The notes under the pieces are model-generated. The model ran no database searches. It was not told where the DNA came from and was given only the letters and a program-made list of their open reading frames with translations. Of a stretch of 64,000 bases of DNA, positions 42,688 through 50,209 are shown in pieces; the first letter of the stretch is position 1, and the number at the start of each line of letters is the position of its first letter. Origin of the DNA: an uncultured Methanomassiliicoccales archaeon (GTDB taxonomy: Archaea > Thermoplasmatota > Thermoplasmata > Methanomassiliicoccales > Methanomethylophilaceae); contig CAUFXM010000003.1 of assembly GCA_959597175.1 (NCBI GenBank), positions 162,980-226,979 of the forward strand. The letters are read 5' to 3'. The position numbers and the translations under genes were made by a program.

Positions 42688-43635
42688 TCACTCCCATTCG
42701 ATGGTCGCAGGAGGCTTGTTCGTGATGTCGTAGACCACGCGGTTGACCGAGTCCTTCATGGTGTTGGTGATGCGTGTCGACATTGCGTCGAGGACATCCA
42801 GGGGGATCCTGGCGTATGTCGCGGTCATTCCGTCGACCGAGGCCACGGCCCTGATGGCTATGGTCCTGCCGTACGCCCTCCTGTCGCCCTGCACGCCGAC
42901 CGACTTGGACGGGAGGAGCACGGCGAAGTACTGCCAAGGCAGCTCCATCTTCCCGGCATCGGCGGCCTTCCGGATCTCGTCCTCGACTATGGAGCATGCC
43001 TCGCGGACGATGGCCACGTTCTCCGGGGTGACCTCCCCGAGGCAGCGGACCGCCAGCGCCGGACCGGGGAACGGCTGCCTCTCGGACGCCCTCACCCCGA
43101 GCTTCCTGGCCACGTCGCGGACCTCGTCCTTGTACAGGTCCCTCAGAGGCTCGACCAGGGTCATGCCCAGGTCCTTGGGGAGCCCTCCCACGTTGTGGTG
43201 GGACTTGATAGTGTCACGCACACCGTCCCCCGACTCTATCCAGTCGGGAGCTATGGTGCCCTGCACCAGGTACTCGGCGCCGAACTCCCTGGCATTCCTC
43301 TCGAAGACGCGGATGAACTTCTCCCCGATGATCTTCCTCTTGGTCTCCGGGTCGGTTATCCCCTTGAGCGCCTCGAAGAACTCGGCGCCAGCGTCGGCGA
43401 TCCTGTAGTTGATGCCCATCTCCTTGAGCATCCCCTCGACCTCCTCGGTCTCGCCCTTCCTCATGAGCCCGTTGTCGACGTACACGGCCAGGAGCCTGTC
43501 CCCTATGGCCCTGCTCGCCAGGGTGGCGGCGACCATGCTGTCGACCCCTCCGGAGCAGGCGATGATCGCCTTCCCGGGGATCCTCTCCGCGATGTCCGCG
43601 ACGGCCTCGTCTATGAAGTCCTCAACACCCAACAT
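42688..43635 (-). CDS. guaAB: GMP synthase ATP-pyrophosphatase subunit, archaeal type
   Basis: A 315-residue protein with IIACSGGVDSMVA, HHNVGGLPKDLG, RQPFPGPALAVRC and the ending ATIEWE, matching archaeal GuaAB. It adenylates XMP and uses ammonia from the glutaminase subunit to form GMP. The ATG at 43635 has AAGGTGAT seven nt upstream and overlaps the purE 3' end by 14 bases, so purine genes are coupled here. It is the more likely partner of guaAA. Confidence 0.9.
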   Translation of the reverse strand: MLGVEDFIDEAVADIAERIPGKAIIACSGGVDSMVAATLASRAIGDRLLAVYVDNGLMRKGETEEVEGMLKEMGINYRIADAGAEFFEALKGITDPETKRKIIGEKFIRVFERNAREFGAEYLVQGTIAPDWIESGDGVRDTIKSHHNVGGLPKDLGMTLVEPLRDLYKDEVRDVARKLGVRASERQPFPGPALAVRCLGEVTPENVAIVREACSIVEDEIRKAADAGKMELPWQYFAVLLPSKSVGVQGDRRAYGRTIAIRAVASVDGMTATYARIPLDVLDAMSTRITNTMKDSVNRVVYDITNKPPATIEWE

Positions 43636-44101
43636 CTGCAATCACCTTCTCCGAGTCCGCCAGGACCTTGGCCGCCTGCTCCTCCCTGTAATCCAGGAGG
43701 GCCTTCCTCACCCCGGCATCGGTCACGGCTACGATCTCCGCCGCCAGGACAGCCGCGTTGTCCCCACGGTCCAGGCCCACTGCGGCGACCGGAACCCCCG
43801 GAGGCATCTGCACGACCGAGAGGATCGCATCCATGTTGACGGCTCCGCTCACGGGGACGCCTATCACGGGTTTCACCGTGAACGACGCGACCGCGCCCGG
43901 GAGCGCGGCGGACAGGCCGGCTATGGCGATGAACACGTCTGCGTCGCTGGACCTGACCAGCTCCTCAACCCTTGCGGGCGTCCTGTGGGCGGACGCAACG
44001 GCAACGTCGAACCCGATTCCGAACTTCCTGAGGATGCCTATCGCCTTCTCGGCGACGGGCAGGTCACTCTTGCTTCCCATGATGATGGAGACCCTTGACA
44101 T
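43622..44101 (-). CDS. purE: N5-carboxyaminoimidazole ribonucleotide mutase
   Basis: A 159-residue PurE with GSKSDLPVAEKA, the SAHRTPARV loop and AGLSAALPGAVAS. It moves the carboxyl group to give CAIR in purine synthesis. The C-terminal ~40 residues are a helical tail usual in the family. Co-transcribed with guaAB, which starts inside its last codons. Confidence 0.9.
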   Translation of the reverse strand: MSRVSIIMGSKSDLPVAEKAIGILRKFGIGFDVAVASAHRTPARVEELVRSSDADVFIAIAGLSAALPGAVASFTVKPVIGVPVSGAVNMDAILSVVQMPPGVPVAAVGLDRGDNAAVLAAEIVAVTDAGVRKALLDYREEQAAKVLADSEKVIADVGC

Positions 44102-44176
44102 CGCACGGACGACTCTATCATGACATATAAAACAAACGAGAGGGGGTAGGGTTTGGTAAATGGTTTCTCCCTGTCA

Positions 44177-44479
44177 TCAGCTCTTGAGGACTACGACAAG
44201 GAAGATGCCGACAGCGACGAGGGCTCCGATCAGGATACCGATGAGGTCGATGATGGCATTGTACACGGTGTCCCATGCGGCAACCTCGCAGAAGGGCGAG
44301 ATGTCACTGAACCCAACGAGGTATGCCCAGATGACACCCACGACGAGACCGATGATGGCCATCGCGCCGCCCGCGGCTTTGCTCTTTCCAGAGCCGAAGT
44401 ACGCGGAGAACAGCCCTGCCACGAGCATGACCAGGGCGAACGCGAACACCACGAGGGTCAGAAAGGACATTGCATCCAT
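44177..44479 (-). CDS. Small three-helix membrane protein
   Basis: A 100-residue protein with three hydrophobic segments (FLTLVVFAFALVMLV, MAIIGLVVGVIWAYL, IIDLIGILIGALVAVGI). GGAGG lies seven nt before the ATG at 44479, and a short hairpin sits in the leader. No family recognised and no operon partner. Single-gene transcription is likely. Confidence 0.65.
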   Translation of the reverse strand: MDAMSFLTLVVFAFALVMLVAGLFSAYFGSGKSKAAGGAMAIIGLVVGVIWAYLVGFSDISPFCEVAAWDTVYNAIIDLIGILIGALVAVGIFLVVVLKS

Positions 44480-44499
44480 TTTTTTGCCTCCGATTTTCA

Positions 44500-44513
44500 C
44501 CCGCTTATGCGGG
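44500..44513 (-). promoter_or_regulatory. Leader hairpin of the small membrane protein
   Basis: CCCGC pairs with GCGGG around TTAT, at the predicted 5' end of the transcript; a TATA-like TTAAATATGG lies at 44536-44545 on the minus strand. Confidence 0.4.
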
Positions 44514-44730
44514 AATCTGGCAGTGGTACTCGTTTTCCATATTTAATGTGTCGTTCGGGTGAAAAACGCGCTGGATACGCTCGGAGCTGCCCTGTCGCAA
44601 CGTCCAGGAAGGCCCCTCCATCCCGGTCCACCTTCTATGGCTGAAGCATCCATCCGTGTATGTCGGTTTACGCAAAGTATATAGATTCTTAACGATGATT
44701 AAGACAAGTAGTTAATAAACTATATCCAAT

Positions 44731-44741
44731 ATTTTAAATAT
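44731..44741 (+). promoter_or_regulatory. TATA box of the gar1-tfb operon
   Basis: ATTTTAAATAT in an AT-rich block (44690-44760). Initiation near 44765 would leave a leader of about 30 nt with GGAG at 44781. The rest of 44550-44690 holds nothing I recognise. Confidence 0.5.
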
Positions 44742-44793
44742 AATTTCAGCATTTTCCCATTTACCATACCTACTCTCAATGGAGTGATGCGGA

Positions 44794-45057
44794 CTGATAG
44801 AGATTCTCGGTATCGTTGAACAGATCACCTCTGATGGAAGGATGATCGTCCGCTGCTCCGAACCGCCCGACATAGGGTCGGCAGTCTTCGACCGCAAGCA
44901 AAAGCGCATCGGAACCGTCGGCAGGGTCTTCGGGCCTGTCGAAGGACCTTACGCATCCGTCTCCCCCGATGGTGGGACGCTGGGGATCGGATCGGAAATA
45001 ATCTTCAGGGGGAACAAGCAGAATGCCAAAGGTAAGAGAAGGAACGGAAGAAATTGA
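44794..45057 (+). CDS. gar1: H/ACA RNP protein Gar1, probable CTG start
   Basis: About 87 residues. The six-stranded Gar1 barrel is seen as IEILGIVEQI, MIVRCSEPP, GSAVFDRKQKRIGTVGRVFGP and YASVSP, with a basic tail KGKRRNGRN. An ATG at 44842 would remove the first strand. The only upstream candidate after the in-frame TGA at 44785 is a CTG at 44794 with GGAG nine nt before it. It overlaps tfb by 35 bases; gar1-tfb pairs are common in archaea. Confidence 0.8.
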   Translation: MIEILGIVEQITSDGRMIVRCSEPPDIGSAVFDRKQKRIGTVGRVFGPVEGPYASVSPDGGTLGIGSEIIFRGNKQNAKGKRRNGRN

Positions 45058-45955
45058 GGTCTGTCCCGAGTGCGGGAGCCACCATCTTGTTCGCGACTAC
45101 GAGCGCGGGGAGCTCCTCTGCGAGGACTGCGGCCTCGTCCTGGACGACCAGTTCATCGACCAGGGACCCGAGTGGAGGGCATTCGACGTTGAGCAGGGCG
45201 AGAAGCGCGCACGCACCGGCGCCCCCATGACATACACCATCCACGACAAGGGTCTGTCCACCGAGATCTCCTGGAAGAACAAGGACAGCTACGGCAAGAG
45301 CATCCCCACGAGGAACAGGGCACAGCTGTACAGGCTCAGGAAGTGGCAGAGAAGAATCCGTGTGTCCAACGCGACGGAGAGGAACCTGGCGTTCGCCCTG
45401 TCCGAGCTGGACAGGATGGCATCTGCCATGGGGCTCCCCAGGAACGTCAGGGAGACCGCGGCCATGATCTACAGGAAAGCGGTCAACAAGAACCTGATCA
45501 GAGGAAGATCCATCGAGGGGGTCGTGGCCGCATCCCTGTACGCCGCATGCAGACAGTGCGGTGTCCCCAGGACCCTGGACGAGGTCGCCAGCTCCAGCCG
45601 CGTGGGCAGGAAGGAGATCGGCAGGACATACAGGTTCATGACCCGCGAGCTCAAGCTCAAGCTGATGCCTACCAAGCCCCAGGACTACGTCCAGAGGTTC
45701 TGCTCTGAGCTGAAGCTGAGCGGAGAAGTCCAGAGCAAGGCTGCGGAGATCCTCAAGGACGCCTCCGAGAAGGAGCTCACCTCCGGCAGGGGCCCCACCG
45801 GCGTGGCGGCCGCGGCCATATACATATCCTCCATCCTCTGCAACGAGCGCAGGACCCAGAGGGAGGTGGCTGATGTAGCGGGCGTGACCGAGGTCACCAT
45901 CAGGAACCGCTACAAGGAGCTCACCGAGAAATTGGGTATCGAGATCCAGCTCTGA
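45023..45955 (+). CDS. tfb: Transcription initiation factor TFB
   Basis: A 310-residue TFIIB homologue. The zinc ribbon is VCPECGSHHL and LLCEDCG, followed by the B-reader/linker and two cyclin-like repeats (GRSIEGVVAASLYAACR, then GPTGVAAAAIYISSI), ending with a recognition helix TQREVADVAGVTEVTIRNRY. It recruits RNA polymerase to TBP-bound promoters. GGGGGA precedes the ATG inside gar1. A hairpin follows the stop. Confidence 0.95.
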   Translation: MPKVREGTEEIEVCPECGSHHLVRDYERGELLCEDCGLVLDDQFIDQGPEWRAFDVEQGEKRARTGAPMTYTIHDKGLSTEISWKNKDSYGKSIPTRNRAQLYRLRKWQRRIRVSNATERNLAFALSELDRMASAMGLPRNVRETAAMIYRKAVNKNLIRGRSIEGVVAASLYAACRQCGVPRTLDEVASSSRVGRKEIGRTYRFMTRELKLKLMPTKPQDYVQRFCSELKLSGEVQSKAAEILKDASEKELTSGRGPTGVAAAAIYISSILCNERRTQREVADVAGVTEVTIRNRYKELTEKLGIEIQL

Positions 45956-45963
45956 CACCAATG

Positions 45964-45981
45964 CCCGGGCGATTGCCCGGG
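45964..45981 (+). terminator. Hairpin after tfb
   Basis: CCCGGGC pairs with GCCCGGG around GATT, 8 nt past the stop. There is no T-run right after it. Confidence 0.45.
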
Positions 45982-46092
45982 ACCCCCAAACCCCACCCCA
46001 GCCGGAAGTCGCACCCTATACTCCTGCATCACCCGTGCGATGGATCCTGCCCCAGGAAACATATTAGTTTTAGGAATGACTGAACCCAATCC

Positions 46093-46434
46093 ATGGCCGA
46101 CGAACAGCCCCCTCAGAGACCGAGCAGACACATCTGCCTGACCAACCGGAACGCCCTAGGGATATCGGACGACCCCGAGTTCGACATGCTCTCGGCCCTG
46201 GCGGACAAGGACGTCCTCACGATGGTCAGGGGACTCGCCAGGGAGGAGGCGCGCTCCCCGTTCCCTGACGGCCTGTTCGGGCTCGACGGGGAGCGTACGA
46301 ACGCTGCGATCAGAAGGATGAAGGGTGCCGGCCTGATCTCATCCCGCAGGGACGGCCCGGACCACGTGTACTTCCTGAACGCGGGGAGGTTCAGGGACCT
46401 GGCCAGGTTCCTCGAGGGACTGATCAAGGCTTGA
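46093..46434 (+). CDS. Winged-helix DNA-binding protein
   Basis: A 113-residue protein. Residues 30-95 form a winged helix-turn-helix (ADKDVLTMVRGLARE, ERTNAAIRRMKGAGLISSR, DHVYFLNAGRF). Likely a small transcription regulator; effector and targets unknown. Its 3' end overlaps the convergent endonuclease gene by 11 bases. Confidence 0.7.
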   Translation: MADEQPPQRPSRHICLTNRNALGISDDPEFDMLSALADKDVLTMVRGLAREEARSPFPDGLFGLDGERTNAAIRRMKGAGLISSRRDGPDHVYFLNAGRFRDLARFLEGLIKA

Positions 46435-47476
46435 ACCACTTGAACTCCAGATAATCGACCGAGTTCTTCCTGACCCTGCCGAAGAGGATCTCCTTCTTCA
46501 CGCCGCCGGAGAGCCTCACCGTCCTGGAGATCTCCGGCCACATCCTGATCCCGTCGTCGGTCACAGCATGGACCAGGTAGCGGGCGTGGCACTCGTCCGG
46601 CGACGCCTGGTACACCCTGAAGTGGGTGCCGTACTTGAAGCCGGTCTTCACCACAAGGCCCCTCTCCCTGAGGTCGGAGAACACCAGATACCTGATGCGG
46701 AACTCGTCCTGCATCGAGGTGCCGAAGTCCATGAGGTCGTCGAACGTAAGCACGCTGTCGTCCTGGTCGAGGACCGTGAGCCTGCCCTTGCCGACTAGAT
46801 GGCAGCTCTCGATGAGGGACAGCTGGAGGGCGTCCACGAAGGCCCTCCCGTAGAACCCGTATCCCCTGAGGGCCTCGGCGTGCTCCCTGTCGAAGACGAA
46901 CACCCTGTCCCTTATCAGACGTCCCACCGGTTTGGCCGACATGGGCTCGGGGAAAACCTTCCCCGCAGGGTCCCTCATGGACATCATGTAGTACGTAAGG
47001 TCCCCCTCCTCGTCCACCACGCCGTAGAGGAGCTTCTTCTTCCTCTGGCGGATGTCGGAGACCTCGCGGATGAACGTGTTGATGTCGATGGCATTCCTCT
47101 CCGAAACCGCCCTGACCATGAACTCCGGACGGGAGTTGCTCATGGTCTTCCCGCGGGGGAACACCGAGATGTCGTAGTCCCCGGTCTCGTACTTGGCTAT
47201 GAATCCTCTCTGACGAAGGTCGCGGAAGACCAGGTACTTTATGTCGAACCCGTCGACCACCGTGGCCGAGTGGCGGAACAGCTCATCATAGGCCATGGGG
47301 CCATCAGGACCGACCACCTCCAGCCTCCTGCATTCCACTAAGTAGGTGGCCTCGACCAGATCCAGGTCGACGCCTCCGCCGCTACGGGGATAGCCGTAGT
47401 TGCCGCGGGTATAGAGCCTGCTGCCCTCGCTCTGGTCCCTGACCTCGACCACGTCGTCGATGAGAACTCCTGCCAT
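46424..47476 (-). CDS. endA: tRNA-splicing endonuclease, two-repeat (alpha-prime 2) type
   Basis: A 350-residue protein with two endonuclease repeats. The C-terminal one keeps the catalytic triad: Tyr in FRVY, His in ECHARYL, Lys in GGVKKEI. The N-terminal one has lost it (ISVF in place of the Tyr site), so it is structural. This is the homodimeric euryarchaeal form that cuts bulge-helix-bulge introns. ATG at 47476. It implies intron-bearing tRNAs elsewhere. Confidence 0.9.
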   Translation of the reverse strand: MAGVLIDDVVEVRDQSEGSRLYTRGNYGYPRSGGGVDLDLVEATYLVECRRLEVVGPDGPMAYDELFRHSATVVDGFDIKYLVFRDLRQRGFIAKYETGDYDISVFPRGKTMSNSRPEFMVRAVSERNAIDINTFIREVSDIRQRKKKLLYGVVDEEGDLTYYMMSMRDPAGKVFPEPMSAKPVGRLIRDRVFVFDREHAEALRGYGFYGRAFVDALQLSLIESCHLVGKGRLTVLDQDDSVLTFDDLMDFGTSMQDEFRIRYLVFSDLRERGLVVKTGFKYGTHFRVYQASPDECHARYLVHAVTDDGIRMWPEISRTVRLSGGVKKEILFGRVRKNSVDYLEFKWFKP

Positions 47477-47565
47477 CGGGCGGAGTAGCGGATGCCCGTA
47501 TTTAACGAGGAAGGAGGACCATGACTCGCGGGGAGCTTCGACGGTTTCCGCGGTTTCTCCAAATA

Positions 47566-47583
47566 AGTTTAAATGTTTAAACT
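47566..47583. promoter_or_regulatory. Palindromic operator over the arsR-nitroreductase promoter
   Basis: AGTTTAAA-TG-TTTAAACT, a perfect 8-bp inverted repeat with a two-base spacer, 11 nt before the ATG at 47595. It overlaps the TATA region, ideal for repression by the ArsR protein it precedes. Confidence 0.65.
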
Positions 47584-47594
47584 AATGAACTATT

Positions 47595-47966
47595 ATGGAC
47601 GAGTACGAGGAGGCCAGGCAGAAGCTTAGCGAGGACTTCAGGGAGATCTGCGACTGCATCACGGTGCTGGGCGACCCGCACAGGCAGAGGATCATCCTGC
47701 TGCTCCTGGAGAGCAGGTGCTACGGCATGAGCGTCCAGGAGATCACCGAGTGCGTGGGCCTGTCCAGACCGGCGGTGTCCTACCACCTGAAGACCCTCAA
47801 GCAGGCCGGCATCGTGACGATGCACCGCAGGGGCACGTCCAACCTGTACTGCCTGGACATAGAGTCGGACGTGTGGCACAGAATGCGCGACATCGCCGAC
47901 GAGGTCTGCTCCGTGGTGGACAGGATCCGGGCCAACGGCTTCCCGATCGTACCCGAGGAGGAATGA
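47595..47966 (+). CDS. ArsR-family winged-helix repressor
   Basis: A 123-residue protein with the ArsR core: VLGDPHRQRIILLLL, recognition helix GLSRPAVSYHLKTLKQAGIV, wing MHRRGTSNLY. Cysteines occur at several positions (CDC, SRCYG, ECVG), so metal or redox sensing is possible. A perfect palindrome overlaps its promoter. It runs straight into a nitroreductase gene, which it probably controls. Confidence 0.85.
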   Translation: MDEYEEARQKLSEDFREICDCITVLGDPHRQRIILLLLESRCYGMSVQEITECVGLSRPAVSYHLKTLKQAGIVTMHRRGTSNLYCLDIESDVWHRMRDIADEVCSVVDRIRANGFPIVPEEE

Positions 47967-47968
47967 GG

Positions 47969-48637
47969 ATGGAAACGACGGACATCATGGAAGCCATGAG
48001 ATCGCGCAACTCCGTGAGGAGGTACACCGACAGGAAGGTCGAGGGGGAGGTCAGGAGGGAGCTCCAGAACTTCGTGGACACCTGCAACGCCGAGGGGCAC
48101 CTCCACTTCCAGCTGGTCACCGACCAGCCCGGGGTGTTCACCGGCATCCTGGCCAGGGGATTCGACAACGTGAGCAACTACGTCGCCCTGATCAGGAAGG
48201 AGAAGGACACCGACGAGAAGGTCGGGTACTACGGGGAGAAGGTCGTCCTCGAGGCGCAGAGGCTGGGACTCAACACATGCTGGGTCGGACTGACCTACAA
48301 GAAGAGAAAGCTGGACGTGAACGTCAAGGACAACGAGAAGCTGGTCTGCGTGCTGGCACTGGGATACGGAGTGGACCAGGGGGTTCCTCACAAGAGCAAG
48401 CCCGCCGAGGAGATCGGCAAATGCCAGGGGGAGATGCCTGAGTGGTTCAGAAACGGCGTGGAGGCGGCGATGCTGGCACCCACGGCCATGAACAAGCAGA
48501 GATTCACCTTCACCCTCCAGGATGACGGCAAGGTGAGGGCGGAGACCGCCGGCGGAGCCTACTCAGAGGTCGACCTGGGTATCGGCAAGCTCCACTTCGA
48601 GCTCGGTGCCGGCAGGGAGAACTTCGAGTGGGCCTGA
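47969..48637 (+). CDS. Nitroreductase-family FMN protein
   Basis: A 222-residue protein with RSRNSVRRYTDRKVEGEV at the start and the C-terminal EAAMLAPTAMNKQRF, both flavin-contact regions of the nitroreductase family. It likely reduces a quinone, nitro compound or other electrophile with NAD(P)H. The ATG at 47969 has GAGGAGG seven nt upstream; another ATG at 47963 overlaps the ArsR stop but is too close to that site. Co-transcribed with arsR. Confidence 0.8.
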   Translation: METTDIMEAMRSRNSVRRYTDRKVEGEVRRELQNFVDTCNAEGHLHFQLVTDQPGVFTGILARGFDNVSNYVALIRKEKDTDEKVGYYGEKVVLEAQRLGLNTCWVGLTYKKRKLDVNVKDNEKLVCVLALGYGVDQGVPHKSKPAEEIGKCQGEMPEWFRNGVEAAMLAPTAMNKQRFTFTLQDDGKVRAETAGGAYSEVDLGIGKLHFELGAGRENFEWA

Positions 48638-48698
48638 GCCCGTTGTCACCCGTGACCCCGGGATGACCGGGGCCACGGGAATTTCTTCGAACGGTCTC

Positions 48699-50021
48699 TC
48701 ACTCGATGGACGAGGACGGCAGCGTCCCCTCCATGTACTGCTCGTAACCGTAGAGGTCCAGGAACCCGTGTCCGGAGAGGCAGAACACGATGGTCTTCTC
48801 CTCGCCGGTGGCCTTGCACTCGAGGGCCTTGTCGATGGCCGCCCTGATCGCATGGCAGGACTCCGGGGCAGCTACGATCCCCTCCGTCTTGGCGAAGGTG
48901 ACCCCGGCCTCGAAGGTGTCAGGCTGGTCGTACGACACCGCCGTTAGCAGGCCCTGGTCGTAGGCCGCGGAGACCAGCGGCGCCATGCCGTGGTACCTTA
49001 GACCGCCGGCATGGATGCTCTTGGGGACGAACTCGGATCCGAGGGTGTACATCATGATGAGGGGCGTCATCCCTCCCGTGTCACCGTAGTCGTACCTGAA
49101 CTCGCCCTCGGTGAGGGAGGGTGCCGCCTTGGGCTCGACCGCGATGATCTCCGCCTCGCTCCTGCCCTCCATCTTCTCGTGCATCATCGGGAACGTGAAT
49201 CCAGCGAAGTTGGAGCCGCCGCCCACGCATGCGATCATGTAGTCCGGGACGATCTCCGCCTTCTCCATCTGGAGCTTGGTCTCCTCACCTATGACGGTCT
49301 GGTGCAGCATGACGTGGTTCAGCACGCTACCCAGGGCATAGCAGGTGTGGTCGTCGTTGACGGCCAGCTCGCAGGCCTCCGAGATGGCTATCCCCAGGGA
49401 CCCGGTGGTCTCCGGATGCTCCTTGAGGATCTTCCTCCCGAACTCGGTGTACTCGCTGGGCGAGGCGTAGCACTTGGCGCCGTACATGTTCATGAGCGTC
49501 TTCCTGAAGGGCTTCTGGTTGTAGCTCCCCTTCACCATGAACACGGTGGTGTTGATGTCGAACAGGTTCGAGACCATGGCGAGAGCCGTACCCCACTGGC
49601 CGGCCCCGGTCTCGGTGGTCAGGGTGTGTATGCCGGACTCGGCGTTGTAGTATGCCTGTGCCAGCGCGGTGTTGCCCTTGTGGCTTCCGAGGGGACTCAT
49701 GTCCTCCCGCTTGAAGTAGATCTTCGCAGGGGTCTTGAGGTACCTCTCCAGACGGTACGCCCTCTGGAGGGGCGACGGCCTGTTGAGGTTGATCAGATTG
49801 TCCCTGACCTCCTCCGGGATGTCTATCCACCTCTCGGTGGAGCCCTCCTGCTGGATGATGGGCTTGCAGAAGATCAGTGCGAAGTCCTCCGGCTTGGCCG
49901 GCTCCTTGGTGACGGGGTTCAGCGGAGGCTTGAGGTCCGGGAGGTCGGCGGCCAGGTTGTACCAGCGCTTCGGGATCTCCTCGGGGTCGAGGGTCACGCG
50001 TGCGTCTCTTGGAATCGTCAT
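48699..50021 (-). CDS. trpB: Tryptophan synthase beta-like protein, TrpB2 type
   Basis: A 440-residue PLP enzyme of the TrpB2 branch, which is longer than TrpB1 and is often found without TrpA. The PLP lysine is in LGSHKGNTA, the indole/serine region ETGAGQWG and the phosphate loop GGGSNFAG are kept. It makes tryptophan from indole and serine or a related substrate. The ATG at 50021 is nearly leaderless after a TATA-like ACATATAT. No other trp genes are nearby. Confidence 0.9.
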   Translation of the reverse strand: MTIPRDARVTLDPEEIPKRWYNLAADLPDLKPPLNPVTKEPAKPEDFALIFCKPIIQQEGSTERWIDIPEEVRDNLINLNRPSPLQRAYRLERYLKTPAKIYFKREDMSPLGSHKGNTALAQAYYNAESGIHTLTTETGAGQWGTALAMVSNLFDINTTVFMVKGSYNQKPFRKTLMNMYGAKCYASPSEYTEFGRKILKEHPETTGSLGIAISEACELAVNDDHTCYALGSVLNHVMLHQTVIGEETKLQMEKAEIVPDYMIACVGGGSNFAGFTFPMMHEKMEGRSEAEIIAVEPKAAPSLTEGEFRYDYGDTGGMTPLIMMYTLGSEFVPKSIHAGGLRYHGMAPLVSAAYDQGLLTAVSYDQPDTFEAGVTFAKTEGIVAAPESCHAIRAAIDKALECKATGEEKTIVFCLSGHGFLDLYGYEQYMEGTLPSSSIE

Positions 50022-50116
50022 GATGGTGACAAAATTGTACAGATATATGTATTTATTTGACATTGATGTACTTTTTTATCCATTTTCATCCTAATAAGGC
50101 CTAGACGTGCCCCTGC

Positions 50117-50169
50117 TTCGGAAGACGCGATCGCGCCACGGGATGACCCAGACGCCTCTGGGTCTCCGA
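50117..50169. other. Structured element between trpB2 and lysS
   Basis: TTCGGA closes with TCCGAA and encloses GACCCAGA-CGCC-TCTGGGTC (50145-50164, perfect 8-bp stem) plus the palindrome GCGATCGC. On the plus strand it is followed by CCCTTTTTTAT, so it could be a small RNA with its own terminator. It lies upstream of the lysS TATA box and outside the predicted lysS mRNA. Confidence 0.45.
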
Positions 50170-50174
50170 AACCC

Positions 50175-50183
50175 TTTTTTATA
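50175..50183 (+). promoter_or_regulatory. TATA box deciding the lysS start
   Basis: TTTTTATAT overlaps the ATG at 50183. Initiation about 27 nt downstream falls at the ATG at 50210, so lysS is leaderless and the upstream ATG codons are not used. Confidence 0.6.
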
Positions 50184-50209
50184 TGGCCCTCATGGCAACG
50201 CCGATTAAC

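Noticed and set aside
42067..43839. Long plus-strand open frame across the two GMP synthase subunits
   Set aside because: Antisense to two intact enzymes and without any recognisable domain.
50183..50209. Longer start for LysRS at upstream ATG codons
   Set aside because: A TATA box overlaps the first ATG and archaeal homologues begin with MHWAD.
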